64,000 bases of DNA from Schistosoma mansoni (lineage: Eukaryota; Platyhelminthes; Trematoda; Strigeidida; Schistosomatidae): positions 11,148,630 through 11,212,629 of the forward strand of contig NC_031502.1 of the NCBI RefSeq assembly GCF_000237925.1, in the 5' to 3' direction. The notes under the pieces were generated by a model. It was not told where the DNA came from, did no database searches, and was given only the letters and a program-made list of their open reading frames with translations. Positions within the stretch are counted from its first letter, which is position 1. Each line of letters opens with the position of its first letter. Of this stretch, positions 25,901 through 37,431 are shown in pieces. A program made the translations under genes and the position numbers.

Positions 25901-28900
25901 AAATTTCCTTTATCTGTTTAGTGAGTCGAACTTTCGTAGTCAGTGAGTAATATTATTTGAACATATATGTAATATGTTCTCTGTCTCATAAAACTCTATA
26001 CTTAGCTGGTGTGGGTGGATGGCGCATGCAAATATACGTGTCACACTATGTATTATATGAATAACGTCTCCCAGCAATACGGAAAACTAGTCAGAATGTT
26101 TTGATCCCAGTAGTTCTGATCGCTGATAAAATAAAAATCCAAAATTATGAGATGAATATAACAGGAAATCTTTACTAGTCCATTAGTTATTGCTACAGCA
26201 ACAAGTACGGGTAAGATAAACAACATACATGAAAATAATGTCAGGGTTCAGAATATATTTATGAGATGAAAGTGAATACGTTTTCGTTGAATTTAATAGC
26301 TATAGTTCGAAATGAATATTAATTAAAAACACTGCATATATTTATTTTAACTTTCAAAGAACTCTGTGCGTCACAATCTCTCGCTCAACAAATGTTTTGA
26401 GAAGGTTCCTCGTGATAAAGGTGAAAGAGGTAAGGGTGGTTTTTGGAGAGTGAATCCAAGACATATTGATTGGCTTGAAGCTAATTTAGCCAAATGTCGA
26501 CGGTCTGCACCTCCTCCAGGACCTCCACCTCCAATCCCAAGGTCCATGTTACTACAACAACGTAAAATGCAACAGCAAAATCAGTGTCAGCAAGCACTAT
26601 TGCCAAGAAATTTAATGCTATCTCCACCGTCTGTTTCGATCGGCAATCATGTTATTACAACTTCATCATTCAATGCAAACATTTGTATTTCTGAATCTTC
26701 AAATGATCCAGCTAAAACCCATCACATTGCAGCTTTGTCACCATCTTCTAACTCTTCCTTGTCTTCATCTCCATTGTCATTCGCTTCTGTTGGCTCACCT
26801 GCCAATTTACAGTCTGCTAGGATTCCACTAACACCAGGACATACAACATATCCAAACGGAGTTCATACCTTTTTTATGAACCGCAGTATACATTCTGAAT
26901 TGAACAACTCATCAATTTTACCACCTATTTCTTTATCTGCTAATATATCACAGTCATATTTAACACAAGCAATACCATGTCATCGACGTAAAAGTCCTCT
27001 GTTTAAAAATCACTTACAAGAAAGTATCGCACAGAATGCTATATTTGAGTCAGATGATGGTTTTTCTGACAATGAGATCTCTCAGTCTTTGACTGAAAAT
27101 GCCCATTCAACAACAAATACAATAAATAAATCACTCAACATCCATCCCAAATTAAACATGTGTGATCCAAATCATACCACGCCAAATCTTCATCCAGAAT
27201 GTGCCAGAAAAACCCGAGTGAATAGTAATTCTAATTTGAATTCACTTAGTTATAAACGTCACTCTCTACTACGTAATAATAATGGTAATAATAACATTGA
27301 ATTGTTGGATCAGCAGTCAGATTATCATTCATCATGTAAACCACGATCCAAAGCTAGCTTAGATAAGTCTCGAATCAATAATCGTAGTTCCATATCTGAA
27401 CGCTTTAAACGATCAAAATCGAAACAAACTATCAAACAGTGTGGATCAAACGAAATGAAAGTACTCCCTACTCGAGTGCTACCAGTAAGTAATTGTTGTG
27501 TATGTAAAAAGTTTAAGTCTCACTGTACGCATGGAAACATCAGCTTTTATTCAAATTTTCCTTAATTATACTAAAAACAGTGATAGTAAGAAATTAGTTT
27601 ACTCTTGTCTGTTCCAATTATTATATAGTAACAATTTATTCGATGTTTCTTAATGACTTTTTGTAGAAAGTAACTACATAAATGATTACACAAATTATTA
27701 TAATCTCTATATTGCTCTGCGGGACATAAAGCTTAACAGCCAGCTAACATCCCTTAGTTTAGGACGATTGTTTTCGGTGATATTCCCTAATTATTTTAGT
27801 GTTTAGTTTTACTATCTAGAATACAGTATGGGATATTTGTTAAAAATTAGTTTTACTGCAAATCTAACACCTTTCGAAGCTCTTATTCAACGACAGATAT
27901 TACCAATATGTATCCTCGAAATTATTCTCCAACGAAATTCCCATTCTTTTATCACAGTTTATTAGATTTGTTAGTTGATTGATTATGTCCCCTTGCATGA
28001 TAGAAATTCAAATAAAAAATTAATCACTCTTTCCTGGAGTGTGGAATTTTTTAAATATCTTTCTTGCTAGAATTAACTAACCAATTGAATTTCGAGCATT
28101 TACTAAAGTCAACCGATAATTTGTACCTAGCCATGACACAGTTCGAAAGAAAGACATTAACCAATTCACTTCTCACCTCAGTAGTTTTAGTTTAGTTGAA
28201 CAGACACACTAAACTTTTCAAGTTATATGAGTAAAAAGACGTTTAAAAAAGTCATCCAACCTAACCTTTCGTAATTTTTGTTCCCTTCTGAATAAATAGA
28301 GGGGAGAATATCGAGCTCATCTACCTAAATGTTTGTATCACAGAGTCAATCAGTAGACATTATGCTTTGAAAAACTAATTGGTGACTCCTACCAAATATA
28401 TGACAATTCCAAGGATATCAGAGATTATACATATATTTCTTATTATTATTCCAGTATCATTTGTAATTTGATTTATTCTCATTAACTTTAAAATTTATAG
28501 AGATTATTTCTTCCCTGTTCGAAAGTAAAATGTTCCGGCTAAAATAAAACCTACATGATAAAATATTATACATTTTTCCGGTTTTTGTACCTGATTCTGC
28601 ACAAAGTCTATTTTGTTCATTCTACTAGTCCGTAATTTATTCCTATATAGGTGAATTGTTTCGATGGTAGGTTATACATAGTAAAGAGACAGATGTTGAC
28701 TACGTGAAGTAAGCAATATGATCAAAGACTTTAAAATCAATATCTGTGTCGACAGTGATTTCATTCTATATTATGCAGAAATCTGAAAGACATTTTAACC
28801 AAACATTTTGTTAATCTAGTCATGTAACCCAAAAAAGTCACATCTTTAATACAACACATTAACACCATTATCGCATGTTGATTCTTATCAGTGTATATAA

Positions 28901-31879
28901 AAATAAACCTAGGTTGTTTCTGTCGAAATCTGTTATCCTTTGTAACCAAAAGCACCATTGTGTGTTTAGATATACTCTCGAGAAACAATCACTTATAAAC
29001 GAAGAAAATAGTCCAAAACTGGCAATCTAATGTAACCTGAGAGCTAAGTAAAGATTTTTAGAACAACCTGATAGTGAGTTCACTTTCTAAAACTAAAAGA
29101 CAACGTAGCTTATTTCGTTACTTCATAAAGTTTTCAAAGCGCTCAATTTTTGAGTTAGAAGCTAAACAAGTTAGTGTTGTGAAGTCAAATCCCTAGGAAC
29201 CACTCGGTCGGAAAGCTTAACATATAATCATGGATTTCATATTTACATCATAAGCTGTTCATAAGTTTGTTATACTTTGATTCCTTACTTAAAATTAAGA
29301 TATATGATTAACAAAGTGAGATTCTATTTCCAGCATATTGATCGACACATAAAACGTTATTCTCCATATGGGATGAAAATAGTTGCCTTTATATTGTAAG
29401 TGACCTGCATTCTCCCTTTTGCTTATTTCCGAAAGCAATCTCATATTGGTTGGCAGTTCATAAACCACAAAATTCGCGTAGGTGTTTTCATTGTTCTGCT
29501 TTTTTATTCCTTAACGTATATTTGGAAACTTGACGATGACAGTTGTTGTAAGCCGCGCAAATGGTCATACTTGAGTATCTTTTGTAAATCTAGCACTAAT
29601 TTAAATTTAAAAACAGAAAGAATTCGTGTTGTCAAAGTAGTTAAATCGTCTAGTTATTGATTTTGAGAATACTTTTGCAAACAATAATAATATCTCATTC
29701 AAGTATACTGTTATTAGTGAAGATAACTATAAGCGACTAGAGATACAAGACTTTTCTTAAAATGGTGTTGTGGATTTTGCTAACTTGACAACAGAGACTA
29801 AACAATTTTTTTTAACCAAATATCACTAGTGCCGAATAACAGAGTTCAGTACGTGTTTCGTCTTATGTGGGACTCGAAACCACAATCTTTCGCTTCAAAC
29901 GCCAATGTATTATCTAGTCAGTTACTGAGCCTCGGGAGATACTAGCTTGTGCAATAAGTATGGAATTTATTTGTAAGAGTTTACGTTTTCACGTAACCAA
30001 AAATCATGATTTAATGATGCTATAGAGGTAACACAGTCAATATGTACACATGACAACAAAGAATGATCAATTACAGCCTTTAACAACAATAAACGGAAAA
30101 TGTAAACCCCTACAAATAGATAGTAAACAGGTTTTTATGTAAAAACAACTAAATTATGAACTAATAGTTAATATCATATATTGTTAAAACATTATTTTTC
30201 ATTGATATTTGGTTTATGGTTTCTTAAATATTTGTTTATTTATGTAAACGTGTCAGGTTTTCGTTGATACAAAGCTACTCTTTTTTGACATCAATTTTGT
30301 TCGTTAGCCAAGGCAAAGGTATTCCCGTTGGTCACTTCCTCGTCCACATCCAATCACAGTGAGTAACTTGGAAAATGACAAACAAGAAAATGAGTGGAAC
30401 GGTAGAAATACATTGGAAACTACTAATCGACGAAAGGAAAGAAAATATGATAAGGATAATGTTGCAGAATGGGATCATGGTGATCACTTGCAAAAAAGTG
30501 GACTAAGTCCATTATTAGATTTTATAGACAGTGATAATGATGATATTAATTGCATAGATGACAACATGACTTCTCATAATAGTTGGCCACTGCTAAACAA
30601 AGTTGAAGACCGTCTAGCAGACACATCTGATTACATAAATACAGAATTTAGAAAGACAGAACTAGTTAAAAGTAATACTTTATCGTCTTGTGATTTATAC
30701 AAGGATTATTGTTTACCCAACTACAATACATATTATCAACCAGTAAACGATTCACAGTGTCAATACAGTTCTAACTTCATTACCACTAATAACGAAGAAA
30801 CTGTCATCTTATCTGGACCTTCATCGAGTTCTTCTACTTCAGTCTTTCGTTGTCATTCAAATAATTTTAATTTCTATTGCAGTTCAACGGATAACTTTCA
30901 TTCTTCATCATGTGATACCTATGGAAATCAGTGTTCACCACATAATAATACTGGTGATGGCTTGAAAACATCACAGTCAACAGTAGAGTCGGAATTCGTT
31001 GTGAATGATTCTGTTGAGAAAACCTACTTCTTATCTAAAACAACTGATAATAATATAACGAATACACCATCAACGACTGATAAATCAAAGTTGCCCATTT
31101 GGGCGTCAGTATTCTTGTCAGATGACAATCATAGTGATTTGGACTGTTTATTCAATGATAATAAACATAATGATGAGTCTTTCAATTTATTTAGCAATGA
31201 AAGTTTTGAATCAGGCATTCATTCAAATTCAACACTACATTCATCACCTGTATCTCTATCATCACCAACTTCATTAACCTTACCACCTTCTTCATATTCT
31301 CTGACCACATCTTCCTTTTTATTTAAAACAGAAAAAAATGAACCAGATCTATTTATAAATAGTTCTAAACAAACGACAGATTCATCAAGTAATCGCTCTT
31401 CAAATGATGATAATAACAACAGTAATAATTCCATCCTAGAAGACCTTGGTTTAGACTCTGTTGATTTAGATTTCGAATCATTAAATGAATTAGTTGAAAA
31501 TGATGAACATATTCCGTTGGATATTGACTTTAATTTATCAGCTAGCTTTAATAATGACAATTTTCTTGATCCCTCTGATTTGCCATCACAAGAATGGAAT
31601 AACTCTTCTCTGATTAGTAATACTACCGATAATCGTAGTAGTATGCCTGACAGTCTGCTATGCGATAAAGCCCATCAGCAGAAACAACCTCAGTGGCCTG
31701 AAAATTTGGCAGCGGAAAATGATACAATGCAAGAATCTATTACAAATGATTCGTATTGGTTAAACAACACGCAAACATTTAGTACGTCCAGTGGTTTACC
31801 AATGTTTTTATCTGAATCATCCGTTAATATGTTTGAAGAAAATTTTACCGAAAATGTGGTTAGAATGTGTAATGAATGA
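16769..31879 (+). CDS. FOXJ1: FoxJ1 forkhead transcription factor, five exons
   Basis: Spliced coding sequence: 16769-16915, 16950-17031, 17069-17304, 26360-27484 and 30308-31879, giving about 1053 residues with all junctions GT-AG and in phase. Seen: residues 1-49 end in [10 protein letters not shown], matching the DDSLTSLQWL motif near the N-terminus of vertebrate FOXJ1. The forkhead domain runs from about residue 110 to 203, with [14 protein letters not shown] (helix 1), [25 protein letters not shown] (recognition helix) and [10 protein letters not shown]. Known of the family: FOXJ1 is a nuclear DNA-binding activator of motile ciliogenesis genes. In a schistosome, expected sites of action are larval ciliated plates, flame cells and sperm. 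The protein is more than twice the length of human FOXJ1 (421 aa) because of long Ser/Asn-rich tails. Flatworms can have several FoxJ1 paralogues, so which one this is cannot be told here. Confidence 0.93.
16950..17031 (+). CDS. FOXJ1: FoxJ1 exon 2
   Basis: An 82 nt exon between a tttttgttag acceptor and a gtatgt donor. It encodes [11 protein letters not shown] through CFSLY and leaves one base (phase 1) that completes an Asp codon with the next exon. No stop in frame; reading continues cleanly on both sides, which is the support for this small exon. The following intron is 37 nt (17032-17068). Confidence 0.85.
17069..17304 (+). CDS. FOXJ1: FoxJ1 exon 3 (first half of forkhead domain)
   Basis: Starts after tttaacag and ends at Gln 155 (tggcag followed by gtaagg, phase 0). 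It carries the linker [10 protein letters not shown] and the first part of the forkhead domain: [29 protein letters not shown] and [10 protein letters not shown]. Vertebrate FOXJ1 has the closely similar CYFRHADPTWQ at the same point. The exon-intron boundary falls directly before the recognition helix. Confidence 0.93.
21470..21798 (-). repeat. tRNA-derived short repeat with decayed hammerhead (copy A)
   Basis: On the minus strand a tRNA-like head (GTGGTCAAGAGGTTAAG as A-box region, GGGTCCTAGTCCC as B box) is followed by a hammerhead-like block with AGGACGAAACGAC intact but the CUGANGA core lost. It lies in FoxJ1 intron 3. The right part (about 21640-21798) shares a tail with 39480-39620, including CTCCACTGGTCATG. 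Confidence 0.6.
21799..21916. repeat. fold-back unit, 38 nt arms
   Basis: Arms 21799-21836 and 21879-21916 are imperfect reverse complements that begin and end ATTATCGGTG / CACCGATAAT. The 42 bp between them carries the GGTCTAGCTT...GACTCGTGA end sequence of the tRNA/hammerhead family. It is therefore a minimal palindromic version of that family. Confidence 0.65.
26360..27484 (+). CDS. FOXJ1: FoxJ1 exon 4 (recognition helix and linker)
   Basis: Begins with [13 protein letters not shown], the DNA-recognition helix, after acceptor ctttcaaag, then [18 protein letters not shown] (wing region) and the basic KCRR. It is followed by a proline stretch [11 protein letters not shown] and a long Ser/Thr/Asn-rich linker with an acidic patch ([10 protein letters not shown]) and basic patches near its end ([11 protein letters not shown]). 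The exon encodes residues 156-530 and ends at a strong gtaagt donor in phase 0. No GTG or ATG start is needed inside it; the open frame is an internal exon. Confidence 0.93.
27485..30307 (+). other. FoxJ1 intron 4 (2,823 bp) with a possible retained-intron end
   Basis: gtaagt donor, ttag acceptor. If the donor is skipped, the frame of exon 4 continues for 26 codons ([17 protein letters not shown] and a short end) to a stop at 27563-27565, with an AATAAA at 28011-28016. That would give a 556-residue form lacking the acidic C-terminal region. A degraded short-repeat copy lies at about 29830-29940; the rest shows nothing recognisable. Confidence 0.7.
29830..29940 (-). repeat. degraded tRNA/hammerhead short repeat (copy J)
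   Basis: Minus-strand remnant in FoxJ1 intron 4: GTTTCGTC and GTGGGACTC keep the hammerhead spacing, and the tRNA-like part is heavily changed. Confidence 0.4.
30308..31879 (+). CDS. FOXJ1: FoxJ1 exon 5 (acidic C-terminal region, stop)
   Basis: Acceptor is the ttag at 30304-30307; the frame opens directly after it and reads [15 protein letters not shown], joining exon 4 in phase 0. It encodes about 523 residues and ends at TGA 31877-31879. Composition is rich in Ser, Asn and Asp with repeated acidic-hydrophobic patches, for example [28 protein letters not shown] and [10 protein letters not shown]. That is the usual look of an activation domain (inference). Apart from the start of the exon the region is low complexity and unlikely to align outside flatworms. 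Confidence 0.88.
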   Translation, partial: PRQRYSRWSLPRPHPITVSNLENDKQENEWNGRNTLETTNRRKERKYDKDNVAEWDHGDHLQKSGLSPLLDFIDSDNDDINCIDDNMTSHNSWPLLNKVEDRLADTSDYINTEFRKTELVKSNTLSSCDLYKDYCLPNYNTYYQPVNDSQCQYSSNFITTNNEETVILSGPSSSSSTSVFRCHSNNFNFYCSSTDNFHSSSCDTYGNQCSPHNNTGDGLKTSQSTVESEFVVNDSVEKTYFLSKTTDNNITNTPSTTDKSKLPIWASVFLSDDNHSDLDCLFNDNKHNDESFNLFSNESFESGIHSNSTLHSSPVSLSSPTSLTLPPSSYSLTTSSFLFKTEKNEPDLFINSSKQTTDSSSNRSSNDDNNNSNNSILEDLGLDSVDLDFESLNELVENDEHIPLDIDFNLSASFNNDNFLDPSDLPSQEWNNSSLISNTTDNRSSMPDSLLCDKAHQQKQPQWPENLAAENDTMQESITNDSYWLNNTQTFSTSSGLPMFLSESSVNMFEENFTENVVRMCNE

Positions 31880-32760
31880 ATGAAAGATTTAATATTGAAG
31901 AAAAAACTGGGTTTGTCACATTCTTCCATAAAATGTAAACAAATAACTTGGACAAGTTACATAAAATAATTATGTAAGTATAAGTACTGTTCTTTCATCA
32001 GTTAGCTGTTCTCTTGTATATTTATATTACTCAACTAATTCTTATAAGCTCAGTTTTTTCGAATGTTTTTTACTCTATTCCAATTTAGTATAATTATTAT
32101 TACTGCTTACTTAATGAACAATGCTAATTTTTATTCTGAATGTGAAAAATATCATTCAAACTATTGTATGATAAACTTCTATGGATTTAAACTCTTATAG
32201 GAAATAGTACTTCTGTTAAAAATATGTTTTTAGCATTTTAGCCTGCAAATGTAACTTCTTTTTTTTTATTTACCTACAGTATATATATATATATTCCATG
32301 TACCTTTATCGCTTATAATTTTTTTCTACTATTTATTATGGCGGTTGATTTTTGTTTAATATAGTTAGGAATTTATTGTCTTCCTCTCATAAAACCTTAC
32401 AATTCACAAAAATGTCAAATTCGTTTACAATCAGTATACCTCTACAAGAAAAAGATCTAATGCGTGTACCGCTGTTGTTTGATCAACGTGTTAGGTGAAT
32501 GGGACTTTTTGCTAGTAAAGATTTCAGTGATTGCTTGTAAAATAAAGACAATCTTTAAACATATCAGAATATATGGTATACATTCTGTAATGTGTTGAAA
32601 TTGTCGTCTTACAACATGATTCTATTACATGAATATTTATGATTTTTTAATACCTCAAATATGAGCTTTATTCTGACTTCCACTCTTCATGTCATATAAA
32701 CATCTTAGTTAAATAAAGATATTAAATGTGAATGAATACAAAATCAGCGAAATAATAAAA
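31880..32760 (+). terminator. FoxJ1 3' UTR with candidate poly(A) signals
   Basis: AT-rich sequence directly after the stop codon. AATAAA hexamers at 32541-32546, 32712-32717 and 32754-32759 are candidate polyadenylation signals; which is used cannot be told. Includes a short (TA)n at about 32279-32293. Confidence 0.4.
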
Positions 32761-35700
32761 ATTATCAGCTCTATCAGTGATAAATGATTTACTGTTTTTC
32801 TGTGAGACATAAAAAGCACTTCAATAGAGATTGGAAACTACCATAGAACAAAAGAAACTATACTACTCATACATATACATATCTTCCGTTTATCATTCCT
32901 TTTTTACCACATATTTTTGCCTTAAAAAAAGTTGCAAGACATATCATTTTGATTTCAGTTTATCCCTAATTAATGTTTTTATTATACGAGTGTTATATAT
33001 ATATATATATGCTTTGTTTATGCATAATTAGTATATTAATAATAAATATTAATTGTTTTATATTTCTAAATCGAATTCTACCGTGTTATGGAGTTACGTA
33101 CATTTCATCCAATTATTCTGACTAATATCTGTTCAAACTACCGTTACATTTAGTGATTATCTCCGTATTCTTTTCTAATGTCACAGCTTGTGAATTTGTT
33201 TCGTGTGAGTTTGTAAACACCCGTATGCATGTCTGCATTGTGTGTATGAGCATAGGTATTTCGCTTTTCAGTTTTTATTTCAATTCCAATTAACGTATTC
33301 AGTGAATATTTCTCTCTAGTGATTAACAAACTTCTGAAAAATTTTTGAACACAAGATTCATTCTCTTTAACTACTATTGGGGAAATAATGAATGCTAGGA
33401 TTGCCGAATACTGAAATCAGTTATTTGTTTCTAATATTCGATAAAAAGTTGCTGATATTCACTAAGATTTTTGCCAGCTGTTTCGTGGCATTAAAAATTT
33501 GCCGACTGATAAAGCATTAGAATTTACTGGCTCTGTAGTCTTATTATTTGTTAGAAATTATCAAAATACACTAAGGTATGCCGAAAATGGCACAGTTTAC
33601 AAATGAGTATTATGTACACCGAAAAGTGGTCGTGTTCTTAAAAAGCCATTTGTGACTGATTACATTCAATACGTTATACTTTCACCGTTCTAAAAAAGTT
33701 TCTTTTTAATGAAGTTCCATAGATAGAGGTTTACTATTACTTGATTTATAATGAACTTTAAAATCGTCTGTTCAACAAAAATTTTAGAAATTAATCTGTC
33801 AAGAAGTAAACCTTAGGCCAAACATTATACTAAGGCCTATTTTAAAAAATTCAAAGTAAACTAATTGGCCATGGTTGAAACAGTGAAGATTAGAATGAAA
33901 ATAGTAAAAAGTTGTACAACGCTAAAAAAACTTCATCACCTGTTTTTCACTAATGGGAGGTTACTTTTTATGCTGTAATGCATAAAAATGACTCAGTAAG
34001 TTTTCAGTCTAGATCAAAAAATTAGTCGAAATGAAATGTTTAATTAGAAAAGCGTACTAAAGACAAGGTTTTTGTGAAGTCAAGTTCATCATATAAGGGG
34101 AAAATCTTTAAAACGATTGTTGTAATGGAACAAGATTTATCTATGGTATTCATTAAGCAATTCGAATTTAGAGTACTAAGAATTTCGATCAAAATATATT
34201 GCAATCTGGATATATTTAATTATGCCTAGTGCTATGCAAATTGAGTTTCAAGTAATTCATGTTCTAAGTGATCTCTCTAGAGATTTTATAGCTTAAAGAA
34301 CAAATGAATCTTGAAGTAGACAGTCTTTTATATCCGTATACAAACAGTCAACTGTTTTCAAGAAGATAGATATCTGATATCAGTTTATTGAGCGCATCCT
34401 TATTTTACGACAAATTGCCATATGACTATTTGTAAAAGTGATGCTAAATAACAATTTTAAGAAATTTACTTAAAATAATTTATCTATTAATCTTATTTCC
34501 CATAAGTAGTGAGGGTTTTACAACCAAGAAATATTGTAAATATCAATTTTAGTTAGTTTTATATCAGAAACAGGTACACAACAACGAAGTATGTGATCAG
34601 AAAAACTTTTCATTACAAGATAGGTAAAGAAATACGAAACAAACATTTTTTGTTGCTGGCATTCGTAAAATGGAATTTTATAAAAAGGTATCCTATTGAA
34701 TAATTTAGTCACGCGGCCTCGTTTTGTGTGCTTGCTCATATACGTCATTAAGGTCATATTTACAATGTTTAGCTTACTAGTCAACGCCCATGAAGCATAA
34801 AAGTTTAATAAAGCTATGATTGACTATAGAAAAGGGGGATGCAGAGAATCAAAGAACAGAACTACCATTCAAGCTATCCTTGGGCATATATATGTCCATT
34901 CTTTAAAATTCCTTGTCTTAAAGTGTTTTCTATAAAGACACCTGTTTGTACAACTATGAACAAAACCTCAAGGGCCGATACATTATTTTTCAAAACCTTA
35001 CATTTTATACAAAATAGCTAAGTAAAAAAGGATAAGGATACAGCTGATTAGAAAGATTGGTCTTATTGGGCTTTTGAGAAAATTTCAAATGAAGACAGAA
35101 AATATAGACATATGCTACCAGTTCACCACGTGATATTTACCTTATAATTGTGAATAAATACTAAGATAACGTCAAGTGACTGAGCATTATTCAAATGACA
35201 GAAAGCTTATTTCAATTGTAATATGGTTTATAACTTAGAAATCAATTTAAAGATCAGCATACTGACCAATCATGTGTTGAGTCAATCATTCTACGCAAGA
35301 TCTCTCTATGTGGTTGGGCAAAATACAAGTTCTTAGTGGTTCAGTATGTTGATAACCTGGATTATTATAAGTTCTTAAATATATAGTACTTTATTCTAGA
35401 AAAAGAGAGCTAATGATAATACCCAAAAGCAATAGTTAGACAAGTATATATATTTACAGATATTAATTCTGAAGTATTTGTGACAATCACTCAGTAAAAA
35501 TAATATATAACTGTTTTTCGAATGTAAAGAGAGTTAACTAATTCATAGGCACTCTCTAACGCTGTTGTTCAGTTTTGTCTATACAGCTGTATAAATTTGT
35601 ATGCACCTTTATCATCTGTTAGTTATGCTCTCAAAAAGGCGGTAGTAGACAAAGAATTGACTTTTCGAAAACAACAATATCAGACTTACACACATTTAAG

Positions 35701-36464
35701 TAAGATGGATATGGAATAAATCCTTTACGTGAGGTATCTGTTTCATACTATGTTTAATGTCAGTAACAGACTAAACTTATAATGGGGTAAAATGTCGTTT
35801 GAGTGGTTGCGTTTAATTACCCATTCTGGACTATACGAATAACAGAGCGACTATGTGTGATGTAATTCTGTTATTAGTTGTAAAAATGCTAGATTTAACG
35901 TTTTTCACTAGATAATTTATCAACTGTTGTTTTTACTAAATGTTTCTCTTATTATTTAAGGCAAGACATGCTAATCAAAAATTTTAATAAAAAGTATTAG
36001 ATAACTATGACGTAAGGAATCTGACACATTAATTTTATGAATGCAATTCTGATTTCATACTAAAACTAACAAAGACTTATGCAATACGAGACGAATTCAA
36101 ATCAAAACCATCAAATATAGTATGTAATCAGCTGTAATTAAAAAGATTTATTTTTCGGAACTACTTGTTCCATAAATTTTATTGGTTACAAACTACTGTA
36201 AACTCCTGAGTGTCTAGAATTCATTGCTGTAGAAACTTGATTAGAGGGTTGATGATAACCCATTTTGATAATCTATTCAGTGTTTTCTCTGTGGAAATCA
36301 AAATCTTCAACTATTTTTAAATCATAATCTGTTGATAGTGTAGAGTGGTTAAGCTTTGGTAATTCAGACCAGTTAAACAAGTAAGGTTGAATTAAGAATA
36401 GAGAATAATATTAATAACTCCACAACAATATTCCTCTAATAGAAATATTCATAAACCTATGAAG
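32761..36464. other. AT-rich intergenic stretch, no gene seen
   Basis: Downstream of FoxJ1. A (TA)n at about 32994-33010 is the only clear pattern. No open frame above 90 codons. Confidence 0.6.
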
Positions 36465-36686
36465 NNNNNNNNNNNNNNNNNNNNNNNNNNNNNNNNNNNN
36501 NNNNNNNNNNNNNNNNNNNNNNNNNNNNNNNNNNNNNNNNNNNNNNNNNNNNNNNNNNNNNNNNNNNNNNNNNNNNNNNNNNNNNNNNNNNNNNNNNNNN
36601 NNNNNNNNNNNNNNNNNNNNNNNNNNNNNNNNNNNNNNNNNNNNNNNNNNNNNNNNNNNNNNNNNNNNNNNNNNNNNNNNNNNNNN
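36465..36686. other. assembly gap (222 N)
   Basis: A run of 222 unknown bases. Open frames through it are meaningless. Confidence 1.
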
Positions 36687-37259
36687 TTTTAACATCTGTA
36701 CACAATAATAACAAGATAGAACGTTTTATTCATGGTTCAAAAAACACAACTAACAAAGTGCGGTTAATCTAGTTGAACGAACGGGTTATAATAAAATTTT
36801 CTTTATAAAGACGAATCAAACATTTATCAGGTTTTTTAAAGTATTCAAAGTATATTTCACTCTATTTCTGTGAACAACTAACTTAAAGTAATTATTGTTA
36901 TCGAGAATTTAACATTTGTTCTGATGTTATCTGTATCCTTCATTAATTTCTGTTTGAATCTACTATTATTTATCAATGCAATGAGTTTCCGCAGGCTGAA
37001 GATAAAGTTATCTTAATGTATTGTAGTCAGTAATTACGGTTATGTTTATTCTCACCTGTTTTCTCAACAATTTATTTATAAAGATACTCCATCTCCCTTC
37101 AACAGAAGTTGCTTTAATAGAATATGGTTTATTTCATTAAAACATTTCATGTTTTCGTTGAAAATTTAATGGTATGTGTCAGATTTGAGATCTCAACGTT
37201 GGTAATATTAATTATGTAAACGAAAAATATACAAAGTTATTAATAATAGGTGGACAAAG
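36687..37259. other. no gene seen
   Basis: AT-rich sequence without a recognisable feature. Confidence 0.5.
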
Positions 37260-37355
37260 CGATAAACATTTGAAAGGGGGTTTTGTGGAGATTTTAGTAA
37301 TTTTATAGCTGAAGCATGAGTTTAGCTTCAATTGACTCATGACCGATAAACATTT
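37260..37355. repeat. 72 bp minimal fold-back insertion with 12 bp target-site duplication
   Basis: The 12-mer CGATAAACATTT occurs at 37260-37271 and 37344-37355. The 72 bp between consists only of the two end segments of the tRNA/hammerhead family joined together: AGGGGGTTTTGTGGAGATTT at the left and AGCTTCAATTGACTCATGAC at the right. There is no tRNA-like or ribozyme part. It is evidently a complete, very short insertion. Confidence 0.75.
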
Positions 37356-37431
37356 ATTATTTTCTTAACGATTCCGATAATCTAAAATATACTAGTCATT
37401 ATCTGAACTTAACCAAACTATTAAACAATTT

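Larger units (their letters stand above)
17305..26359 (+). other. FoxJ1 intron 3 (9,055 bp)
   Basis: gtaagg donor, aaag acceptor. It interrupts the forkhead domain between WQ and NSVRH. Contents: mostly AT-rich unique-looking sequence, a short ATT-rich simple repeat at 21205-21224, and a degraded tRNA/hammerhead short repeat with an attached fold-back unit at about 21470-21916. I see no nested gene; the open frames inside it are short and featureless. Confidence 0.85.

Noticed and set aside
26366-27565. 399-codon open frame as a stand-alone gene
   Set aside because: It begins in the middle of the forkhead recognition helix after a splice acceptor and joins in phase with 17304. It is exon 4 of FoxJ1, and the last 26 codons belong to intron 4.
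31219-31560. Minus-strand 113-codon frame over FoxJ1 exon 5
   Set aside because: It is the reverse shadow of the Ser/Asp-rich exon and has no independent signature.
36411-36714. Long open frames across the N run
   Set aside because: They exist only because unknown bases contain no stop codons.
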